Positions 1 through 7,352 of a DNA stretch of 11,498 nucleotides are shown here, piece after piece. The position numbers were made by a program, and so were the translations under genes. The stretch is from Crenothrix polyspora (lineage in GTDB: Bacteria > Pseudomonadota > Gammaproteobacteria > Methylococcales > Methylomonadaceae): assembly GCA_945903675.1 (NCBI GenBank), contig CAMDOP010000085.1, positions 1 through 11,498 of the forward strand, written 5' to 3'. Below the pieces are notes generated by a model, which did no database searches, was not told the origin of the DNA, and was given only the letters and a program-made list of their open reading frames with translations. How positions within the stretch are numbered: the stretch's first letter is position 1; every line of letters begins with the position of its first letter.

Positions 1-711
1 TTATTGCGAAACGGCAAGGGTAATACACCGGTAGATTGGGACGAAGTAACACTTAATAATCACATTAATCCACCCACCTATCTGACTTTATATGAACGTC
101 GATTACTGCCATTGCTCATTTATGCAAATGAGCAAGCCAAGCTAGCCGAGAAATCGGCTTTTATTACACTTCCGGGTTTAGGTTGTGGACAGTTTGCCGG
201 GGCTTTTGAAAAGCAATTGGGGGCGCGATTAAAAGACGCTTTAGTCGCAATATTAACTAAACATGCCAGACAGCTTCCTTACCTAAAAGCAGTGTATTTT
301 GACCCCTACAATGAATGCGAAAATGAACGCATTGAATTTGGCTCCGTTTCATTGTTAGTCAGACCACTCATAAAAGGCAATCAAAATAAATCACAATTGT
401 GTCCACCAACTGCTTATGCTGAAGAGGGAGATGATTACTCTAACTGCCTGCTATTTAGCGTTGTCGCATGGGATCATGTTTCTTGGCCCGGTAATGATTT
501 TTACGCAGGATCACGAAGCACAGATGATGGTGTAAAAGCCGCAGCAACAAACTCTATGATGGCCATGACAGGCATTAAAGGAAAATATAACACCTTGACA
601 CATAGCTATGAACCACCACCAAACTATAGAACTTGGACTGATGTTGTTAAGCAAAATAATCTTAAAATCAAAGTAACTCAGAATTTGAGGGTGCTTCCAT
701 CAATCATATAA
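1..711 (+). CDS. MavL-like macrodomain protein, 3' part (5' end outside the window)
   Basis: The frame is open from base 1, so the gene probably begins upstream; 236 codons are visible up to the TAA at 709-711. Residue numbers count from the TTG at base 4. A glycine-rich loop with LPGLGCG at about 56-62 is followed by a helix and then YFDPYN at about 98-103, the strand-loop-helix order of an ADP-ribose-binding macrodomain. Near the C-terminus, AWDHVSWPGNDFYAG and STDDG place aspartates at 157, 165 and 175. That 8 and 10 residue spacing matches the ADP-ribose-contacting aspartates I recall for the Legionella Dot/Icm effector MavL (D315, D323, D333), a macrodomain linked to ADP-ribose removal. 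The family call rests on motif memory, not a search. An ADP-ribosyl hydrolase or ADP-ribose-binding role is inferred. The gene is on the opposite strand to the Zorya operon and separated from it by 630 bases, so a functional link is not indicated. Confidence 0.6.
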   Translation, partial: LLRNGKGNTPVDWDEVTLNNHINPPTYLTLYERRLLPLLIYANEQAKLAEKSAFITLPGLGCGQFAGAFEKQLGARLKDALVAILTKHARQLPYLKAVYFDPYNECENERIEFGSVSLLVRPLIKGNQNKSQLCPPTAYAEEGDDYSNCLLFSVVAWDHVSWPGNDFYAGSRSTDDGVKAAATNSMMAMTGIKGKYNTLTHSYEPPPNYRTWTDVVKQNNLKIKVTQNLRVLPSII

Positions 712-1341
712 GAGAATATCTAGTTAATTCAAATATTATGATATTAAAATCCGCCATTCTGTTGATCAGCATCCTTTTCGTTCCAATTCATCATTAATAT
801 TTCCACTCTACATTTTATAAAGTCTAAAAATAACAATAAGATAAACCTTTATGAATGTATTAAATAGAGACTTTCTGAAGAGAACATCATTCCAGATCAG
901 TTATTACGCCAATAGGAAATATTGAAACCGATACATGCAGATAATGCCGACACAATTATCGGACAGTGCTTTTACATTTTTTTTGTGAGGGTGTTATACA
1001 CTCAGTTTTACGACATTCATTCTGCTATTAAGATTTAATAAGGTGATAATGTCGCACAAGTTAAAGCGACGATAGAATCATCGGTTAAAACAAATAGTCC
1101 CCAATTATCAATGAATGCTGCTGGTTATGAGGTCTTTTGATATCTTTCTACAGTTTCCAAACCGAATATCAAATATATGTCGTTAATATTAAAAGCCAAT
1201 TGATATAGTCAGTCCTACTGGATGCATCGAGATTATTTAAAAAGTATCATTGCGACTTATAATTTTTCACCAACCTGACGCTTACAATCAATCGACAAAA
1301 TGCTATTAAAACGTATAGTTCAGGGGATTTTCTAAGCAGCT
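712..1341. other. Gene-poor stretch between the macrodomain gene and the 3' end of zorD, with weak traces of a decayed gene
   Basis: No intact gene and no convincing Rho-independent terminator for either convergent neighbour is visible. On the plus strand, one frame from about 920 to 1138 reads protein-like sequence (for example KPIHADNADTIIGQCF, then DNVAQVKATIESSVK) interrupted by two adjacent TAA codons near 1036-1041 and ended by TGA near 1138. A second frame then continues with FYSFQTEYQIYVVNIKS up to a stop near 1205. This could be the remains of one gene with stops and a frameshift. I do not recognise it, and chance AT-rich frames remain possible. Confidence 0.3.
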
Positions 1342-4300
1342 TTATAACTGTAAAACCTTAAATGGCTGTGGGTACAATGAAAGCCACTCTAACAAAACCC
1401 CACTATCTACCAAACTAACTTTATTATCCAAAGCTTGCCGAATTGAAGTTGCATTAAAATACTGATTTGTGGCAGCCACTTTGTTGAATTTTATATCAGG
1501 ATATTGTTTTTCATAAGCTACTGCACCTGCCACAATCTGATTAACCGCACTCCAGCCCAAGCTTTTTGAGGCCTCAGATGCTTTACACTGTATTAATAAG
1601 CCTGTCTCACCTTTGATTGCTACAATATCAACACCACCATCACCTGTTGGAGGTGTTAATAAACAGTTGTAGCCTTGGCATTCCCATAATGCACAGCAAA
1701 GCACTTCGAAAGGCCTGCCGACAATTCGAGATAAATGCTCTGCCGTAATCCATGCATCTGCATCAACAGATTCAAGATAACTTACCTTACCGAGTAGATC
1801 CAAAAGTTCAACTTGGCTCACCATTGGCGTCCCGTTCAACATCTCTCCAGCTAACTCCCTTTTCCGCCGTAACAAATCATCCAATTTCGCCTCAAATGTC
1901 AATATCCCATCAAACTGCAATAGATCATCATCGTAAACAGTTGGGTAGTAGACATAAACATCACGAGTCGAACCAATACGATAAGCACGGTCTGTAGCTT
2001 GGTCTTCGACTGCCGGATTCCATGGGCGAGTATAGTGAATTACATGATTAGCCGCTTGAATATTAAGACCAAAGCCAGCGGCTTTAGGGGATAAAATCAA
2101 GACATTGAAACCTACGCTCGCTTGAAACTCATCAATAAACTTTTGTCTACTTTCGGTAGCTTCGCTACTACTTTTGACAGAGCCGTTGATAATACGCACC
2201 TTTAATTTATAGCGCTGATCCACATAATATTTCAATATTCTTTGCAAATCCAAATATTCGGTAAAAATTAGAACTTTTTCTTTCTTTTCGAGTATTTCGT
2301 CTAATCGCTCAATCAACCAATTAAACTTGGGAGATTGTTTCCTGTAGGCATCGATAGAAAGTCCAAAATCGGGCAGAAAACCATTCGGCCTTGGATCGGC
2401 GCAAATGGAACGAAGCCTATGTAAAACTCCGAGTATAGGGTTACTACCTTGGACATTAGCCAGCATAATTTGCTGATAATCCCCAATAGCTTCTCGATAT
2501 AATTTCCGCTGGTATTCGTTCAGTTGCACCCTATTTTTTTGACGAATATGCTCATGTTTATCATCATATTTAATTGGTAAATCTTTGGCTACTTCAGTTT
2601 TAGTTCGGCGTAGCAATTGTGGCTCAATTAAGGCTTTCAACTTTTCCAATGCTTCACTTTGTTCTGAATCATCACTGATATTTTCAATAGGACGGCGGTA
2701 ACTCAAACCAAATCGATTAAGTGGCCCCAATAAGCCAGGTTGCACAAAATCAAACAAACACCATAAATCCGTTAGCGAGTTTTCTACCGGCGTTCCCGTG
2801 CAAGCAATTTTGAACAAAGCTTTTTGTGCCTTTGCGGCATCAGTAACAAGTGTACCTGGCGTTTTGATTTTTTGTGCTTCATCGCAGACCATAATGCTCC
2901 ACGATTGTTGGCCCAACGAAATCGATAAATCTCTCATCGTTTCATAAGTAGTCAATACCAAATTGGCGTCACCTATCCAACCATCAATTAGAAATTTAGA
3001 CAGGCCATTATCGAGTAAGCGTTGATCAATAACAGATTGGTTGACTTTCTTAGCAGTTAGTGTTTTACCATATAAAGTCAATACGCGGGCACAATCGGAA
3101 GTAAAAAACTTCTTAATTTCATTTTGCCAGTTTTCCAGTAAACTAACTGGTGCGACAATCAATACAGGTAAAGCGCTGGGCTGTTCCAAATACCAGACAA
3201 TAAAAGCTAACAATTGAAGCGTTTTTCCTAGCCCCATATCATCGGCCATTACGCAGCCTGAGTAAAAGTCAGGACTATTGCGCCAAAGATGTTGTAACCA
3301 TGCGACACCAATGCTTTGATGCTCTTTCAGTTCGACCTGTAATGTAGAAGGTAGGACCAAACCAGTAGTAAGATTCTTGTCAAAAGACAAATGTGCTGTT
3401 TCTTGGCCTTCGGCATAGCCGATAGCTTCGATATTAGTTTCGATCAGCATCCCTTGTCGAGATTGAGGCAATGTTTTTATTTTATCAGGCGGTGATTTAC
3501 CATCTTGAGTCGCGTTAATAACCCCCTTTATTAAAGGAATCATTGTTTCCGCTTCCAGAACAGACATTGGCTTATTCAAACCCGGATAATTAAACTCTTC
3601 TTTACCCTCATCTTTGGCTTGCTTAACAATTGAGGTAAGCGTATCCAAATCTGCTTGGGTACGTATTAGCGAAATAGGGTCACCTATAGACGTTCCAAAA
3701 CCAACTAAAGTATTTGTAGTCGCCCATGGAGTTGTTGCTTCGGTTTTAAAAATAAACGGCGAGTAATAAGGCTTACGCAAACCGATTTCAATCACTCGCT
3801 GGGCATAGTCGGTAAAACCATATACTTCTTCGTAAGTAATCGCCAATACAGGATGAAGCCAGCGCTCATAATACGCACGTAACTGTTGAATCTTTTTTCC
3901 AGCATCAACACCTAATTCAACCTCATAGCCATTCCAGTTGAAACAAGAAAACTCACCGTCCAGCTGACTCTGAATGTCTTCAATTAATCGTGAAAGCTCA
4001 ACAGGCGATTTAAATGCATGACGATGATAGGCAGGTATTACACCAACTCGGGTTGCCTCTAGATTAAGAAGCACGAAATCAATATTACCCTTACCGTCCT
4101 GTTTGACATCAAACTCAAAGGTGTAAAATACAATGTTCGCACTTTGTAGTGAGTATTCATAACGCTCAGGTGGAATAACTGCTTCAGCGAGATCACCTAA
4201 TACCGCATAGGGGTTTCGAACAAATGCCTGCGCTCTTTTGCTACGAGCTACTCGTCCAGGCATCCGCTTGATTTCACTCAGCACTTTTCTGACAGGTTCA

Positions 4301-5037
4301 GAAATTGCGACATGAATTAAATCACCATTTGAATCTGTAATATTATAATAATCTGGAATCATGGCTCGATTGTCGAAAAGCGACAACCATTCCGATGGGG
4401 CATTTTGAAAAGTTGGCGTAATGCGAACGGAAGCATCTTCTAGTCGCTCCAACTCCAAATCTAAATTTTCTGGCGTTAATACAATGGTCTTCGTAAGGAA
4501 GTCATCGAGATTAGCTTCCGCTAAATGGGCTAAGCGCCGAATCCTGCCCCAGCTTTGATAGTTAAACTCGACAGTTCGCTCATTAGAAGACAATGACGCA
4601 AAGAAAATAACTGCGTCGATCAACGCCCATGCGGATTGGCGCAGAAGATACTTTTGTCCACTCACTTCAATCAAACCACCCTTTACGGGGCTCACGACAC
4701 GAAGAATAGACTGATTAAGATTACTCCAACCATCAATATTTATTTGAAATGTGAAATCAGTTAGCGCTCCAAAGCTAGATAACTTCGGTCTGGCTTCGCT
4801 CCAGGGTGGTAACTCAAGTAAACTTAAACTTTGTGCGTGTTCGGTATCGTTAGCCAGCTCATACAAATTTGGCCAACTCAAAAAATAGTCATTTTTTATG
4901 GGCACGACAAAACCAATTTCTGCTAATTGAGCTAGATAAGCCGTACACTCTGGTGCCGAAGAAGCATGGAATGTTATACCCTCAACAGAAAACATTATTT
5001 CAACTTTTGTTACACTGTGTTTTTTTTTAAAAATCAT
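1342..5037 (-). CDS. zorD: ZorD: SNF2-family helicase with C-terminal Mrr-like nuclease domain (type I Zorya)
   Basis: This 1231-residue protein is the ATPase/nuclease effector of type I Zorya, thought to act on invading DNA once the ZorAB motor has sensed phage. Residues 1-550 form a long N-terminal region without motifs I recognise. The SNF2 core follows: Walker A DDMGLGKT at 599-606, motif Ia VAPVSLLENW near 628-637, motif II DEAQ at 719-722, motif III TGTP at 747-750, IFTEY near 924-928, motif V KAAGFGLN near 985-992, and motif VI QATDRAYRIG at 1013-1022. Residues about 1093-1220 look like an Mrr-type endonuclease, with GDGGVD (Asp1137) and QCK (Gln1150, Lys1152) forming the D-Xn-QxK active site, so both activities appear intact. 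It is the last gene of the operon, 15 nt after zorC. The ATG at 5037 has a poor ribosome-binding site; an ATG at 4995 (residue 15) is an alternative start. No frameshifts are seen over 3.7 kb. Confidence 0.94.
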   Translation of the reverse strand: MIFKKKHSVTKVEIMFSVEGITFHASSAPECTAYLAQLAEIGFVVPIKNDYFLSWPNLYELANDTEHAQSLSLLELPPWSEARPKLSSFGALTDFTFQINIDGWSNLNQSILRVVSPVKGGLIEVSGQKYLLRQSAWALIDAVIFFASLSSNERTVEFNYQSWGRIRRLAHLAEANLDDFLTKTIVLTPENLDLELERLEDASVRITPTFQNAPSEWLSLFDNRAMIPDYYNITDSNGDLIHVAISEPVRKVLSEIKRMPGRVARSKRAQAFVRNPYAVLGDLAEAVIPPERYEYSLQSANIVFYTFEFDVKQDGKGNIDFVLLNLEATRVGVIPAYHRHAFKSPVELSRLIEDIQSQLDGEFSCFNWNGYEVELGVDAGKKIQQLRAYYERWLHPVLAITYEEVYGFTDYAQRVIEIGLRKPYYSPFIFKTEATTPWATTNTLVGFGTSIGDPISLIRTQADLDTLTSIVKQAKDEGKEEFNYPGLNKPMSVLEAETMIPLIKGVINATQDGKSPPDKIKTLPQSRQGMLIETNIEAIGYAEGQETAHLSFDKNLTTGLVLPSTLQVELKEHQSIGVAWLQHLWRNSPDFYSGCVMADDMGLGKTLQLLAFIVWYLEQPSALPVLIVAPVSLLENWQNEIKKFFTSDCARVLTLYGKTLTAKKVNQSVIDQRLLDNGLSKFLIDGWIGDANLVLTTYETMRDLSISLGQQSWSIMVCDEAQKIKTPGTLVTDAAKAQKALFKIACTGTPVENSLTDLWCLFDFVQPGLLGPLNRFGLSYRRPIENISDDSEQSEALEKLKALIEPQLLRRTKTEVAKDLPIKYDDKHEHIRQKNRVQLNEYQRKLYREAIGDYQQIMLANVQGSNPILGVLHRLRSICADPRPNGFLPDFGLSIDAYRKQSPKFNWLIERLDEILEKKEKVLIFTEYLDLQRILKYYVDQRYKLKVRIINGSVKSSSEATESRQKFIDEFQASVGFNVLILSPKAAGFGLNIQAANHVIHYTRPWNPAVEDQATDRAYRIGSTRDVYVYYPTVYDDDLLQFDGILTFEAKLDDLLRRKRELAGEMLNGTPMVSQVELLDLLGKVSYLESVDADAWITAEHLSRIVGRPFEVLCCALWECQGYNCLLTPPTGDGGVDIVAIKGETGLLIQCKASEASKSLGWSAVNQIVAGAVAYEKQYPDIKFNKVAATNQYFNATSIRQALDNKVSLVDSGVLLEWLSLYPQPFKVLQL

Positions 5038-5052
5038 ATTTTCAATTTAAAA

Positions 5053-6609
5053 TTAATTTCTAGGGTTTCTAAAAAAACCATCTCTGTTATATGAAAATCC
5101 ATATTTACGCAATAAGTCAGCAATAATTCCTGTCCCATACTTATGAAGAATTCTTTCCGTACCACTAGGCATAACTTCGATGCGTAATTGATAGCGTTGA
5201 ATTATTTTATCTAGATCCATAGTGTCTGGCTCAATATGAAATCTAGTTAGTTCGTTTTGGAATGTTTTTTCCCAAGAAACCGATTGGTGAACAAGACCGT
5301 CACTTTCTCCCCAAATGGTTTTAAAAAGATTATTTTTAGGGTCGCGAAAAAAGTCGTAACTAAGACTTGATCTTTGAAGTAGCGGGCGCATCTTAGGTTC
5401 ACCATACGCCCAGCACTTTCCGCCGGCTCTAGCCCCAGATTCAATAATAAATACATCTCCTATCTTCATCATAATGACGTTATTATCAGGCTTTCCTGAA
5501 TGATTCAGTACAGCACATCTTCCTTGGCGATTTGATAAGAAATGTGGAAAAGACTCTCGTGCAGAGATTCCTAGCCAAACGAATGTCTGCTCTATTTGAT
5601 CAAGGAATTGCAACCAAAATTCATATCTCCGATTATCATCGACTAACTCGCCCAATACATCGCTGATATCTTCAAATGCAAGCCAGCGCTGAACCATTCT
5701 CTTTGCTTCTGAAGATACCCGCTCCCAATTACGTTGTTTTTCCAGAGAAGGGCTTTTCCAGCAGGAAACAGCTGTGGTTTTAATTTCTTGATGAAATTCC
5801 GTGCTAGTACATTGTGCATAGCGGTTAAGTATATGTGCCAAACCATCATCCAAACACTCTTTGCGATTTTGTAACTGAGGTAATACAAGATCGATAGCTT
5901 GTTTAAATTTGTCATCAGGATAAGTGGTAATAACCTCAACTTGTGCCATCAATAATTCAGGCCAAAACCAGCTTGTTCCAGGTATGTTTACCTCACGTTC
6001 GATGCGTATAACACTTTCATTTCGGCCCTCTAAAGCATTTCTTGCCAGACTTTGTGTTGCGTTTTCCGTTAATATAATTCTATGAGAAATAAGCGCCTCA
6101 AGCCACCGCAACTTAAAACTCGATTGGCTGGCGACTTTATCTAGAGTGCTTTCCAAAAACGCTCGTAATTCTTTCCAGTTTTCTTCTATCTTAGGGTTTT
6201 GGCGAGGAGATGTATTTAAATAGGCATTAAGTAAACCTTGCCATTGATAGGTGCTTAATATGTAGCTTTCATACTGAATTGAAAATTTCCTTAGCAGAAC
6301 CTTAATGGCGCTTTCGGAATCCATCAACCTACCGTATCTGGGGATATCGATTAATAATCCATGGCATAATAAAGCAACTTCCAACCAACTAAAATCTTCA
6401 GTTGATGAATTTATCGCCCAACGGAAAAACTTTTCGATTGTTTGACGCACCAATTCTGGATTAGGATCTCCCAAAACAGCATCTTTTAACTTTTCCTCGA
6501 TCTGTTTTCTCGCCTTTTCAATATGCTGACAGGTCTTTTCTAGCCGAGGTATGGGGTAGGTTTGTTCGTAAATATGCACGTATTCGTTAAATCGATTTAG
6601 ATATCTCAT
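5053..6609 (-). CDS. zorC: ZorC: EH-signature domain protein of type I Zorya
   Basis: This 518-residue soluble protein has no signal peptide or membrane segment. The first ~340 residues are helical and rich in charged and tryptophan residues. The conserved C-terminal part contains GRCAVLNHSG (363-372), then IGDVFIIESGARAGGKCWAY (383-402), a short strand ending in a glutamate followed by a glycine-rich turn, and later VHQSVSW (440-446). Glu390 and His441 are my best candidates for the E and H that name the EH signature. Identification also rests on position between zorB and the SNF2 gene. ZorC is known to be required in type I Zorya and has been reported to bind DNA together with ZorD; its exact reaction is not clear to me. 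The ATG at 6609 follows AAGAG at a suitable distance. It starts 47 nt after zorB. The frame is intact. Confidence 0.88.
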   Translation of the reverse strand: MRYLNRFNEYVHIYEQTYPIPRLEKTCQHIEKARKQIEEKLKDAVLGDPNPELVRQTIEKFFRWAINSSTEDFSWLEVALLCHGLLIDIPRYGRLMDSESAIKVLLRKFSIQYESYILSTYQWQGLLNAYLNTSPRQNPKIEENWKELRAFLESTLDKVASQSSFKLRWLEALISHRIILTENATQSLARNALEGRNESVIRIEREVNIPGTSWFWPELLMAQVEVITTYPDDKFKQAIDLVLPQLQNRKECLDDGLAHILNRYAQCTSTEFHQEIKTTAVSCWKSPSLEKQRNWERVSSEAKRMVQRWLAFEDISDVLGELVDDNRRYEFWLQFLDQIEQTFVWLGISARESFPHFLSNRQGRCAVLNHSGKPDNNVIMMKIGDVFIIESGARAGGKCWAYGEPKMRPLLQRSSLSYDFFRDPKNNLFKTIWGESDGLVHQSVSWEKTFQNELTRFHIEPDTMDLDKIIQRYQLRIEVMPSGTERILHKYGTGIIADLLRKYGFSYNRDGFFRNPRN

Positions 6610-6656
6610 CGCTCTTACTTATAAATGCCTGTAAGCATTGTTTTTGGTACAGCAAT

Positions 6657-7352
6657 TCATTGGCACTGCCCATAGTTATCTATATCAATAATATTTGTCA
6701 CAAGAGGGTGCTCTTCAAAGCCTATAAAATCTAATTTAAACTCCACTCTCCGCATCTCTGCCTCTGACTTTCCCTGGCCATTATTGAAGCTGTAACCCCC
6801 CACTAGAAATAGATCACGTACCATCTGTTTATCCGGAATGGACAAGACCGTTTCATTGGCTTGTGGTACTTCAAACAAGCTACATAATACTGTCTCAGCT
6901 CTACGCATACTTAATTGAAGGTTAAGCAAATAACTACCAGTAGGTGATGCGTAGCCTTCCACTACCACCCTTTTGAGTAACTTACCTTGATCCTTACGAG
7001 CCACAGACAACAAAATAGGTACAAATTCGCGCAGCTTATTTTTAGCAGAATCGCGTAACTTAGATTCTTTGTTATCAAACTGGGCCTGAACACCAAAATC
7101 AATACGGTTATTAATGCAATCGACAGTGACACCTTGAACATCCTTAGTTGCTATTTTGAGCTCATCACAGATTTGCTGAATTTTTTTAAGATGTTCAAGT
7201 TCAGGCCCAGGATTGGTGATGATAACTAATGAAAAAGTCATTACGATCAGGAACAGCATCATCATTGCTGTCATCAGGTCGGCATAGGAAATCCAAAACG
7301 GTTTCTCCCCCTCTTCTTTTGTTTTAAGGCTATAGGCTCCACGCGAAAACAT
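6657..7352 (-). CDS. zorB: ZorB: MotB/OmpA-like stator subunit of the Zorya motor
   Basis: ZorB pairs with ZorA to form an inner-membrane, ion-driven motor whose periplasmic part grips peptidoglycan. The protein is 231 residues from the ATG at 7352. A short charged cytoplasmic N-terminus precedes one membrane segment (about 20-45), which begins WISYADLMTAMMM; Asp25 is the MotB-type ion-binding aspartate (Asp26 if counted from the in-frame TTG at 7355). A short linker leads to an OmpA/MotB peptidoglycan-binding domain, with FDNKESKL near 92-99, VEGYAS at 131-136 and NLQLSMRRAETV near 144-155, typical of the glycan-contacting strand and helix. I prefer the ATG because its A overlaps the zorA TGA (TGATG), implying translational coupling, and an AGGGCGAG sequence lies just upstream. 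All expected key residues are present. Confidence 0.93.
   Translation of the reverse strand: MFSRGAYSLKTKEEGEKPFWISYADLMTAMMMLFLIVMTFSLVIITNPGPELEHLKKIQQICDELKIATKDVQGVTVDCINNRIDFGVQAQFDNKESKLRDSAKNKLREFVPILLSVARKDQGKLLKRVVVEGYASPTGSYLLNLQLSMRRAETVLCSLFEVPQANETVLSIPDKQMVRDLFLVGGYSFNNGQGKSEAEMRRVEFKLDFIGFEEHPLVTNIIDIDNYGQCQ

Noticed and set aside
738..797. 19-residue hydrophobic peptide frame on the plus strand (MILKSAILLISILF...)
   Set aside because: It resembles a signal peptide or small toxin, but there is no ribosome-binding site and nothing follows; too short to support.
1752..1997. Plus-strand open frame inside zorD
   Set aside because: Antisense to the well-supported helicase/nuclease coding sequence, with no protein-like motifs.
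5247..5939. Two minus-strand frames within zorC (5247-5456 and 5643-5939)
   Set aside because: Alternate-register shadows of zorC with low-complexity or implausible composition.
6624..6639. Small hairpin between zorB and zorC (aatgc ... gcatt)
   Set aside because: Only a 5-bp stem with no T-run on the operon strand; unlikely to terminate transcription inside the operon.
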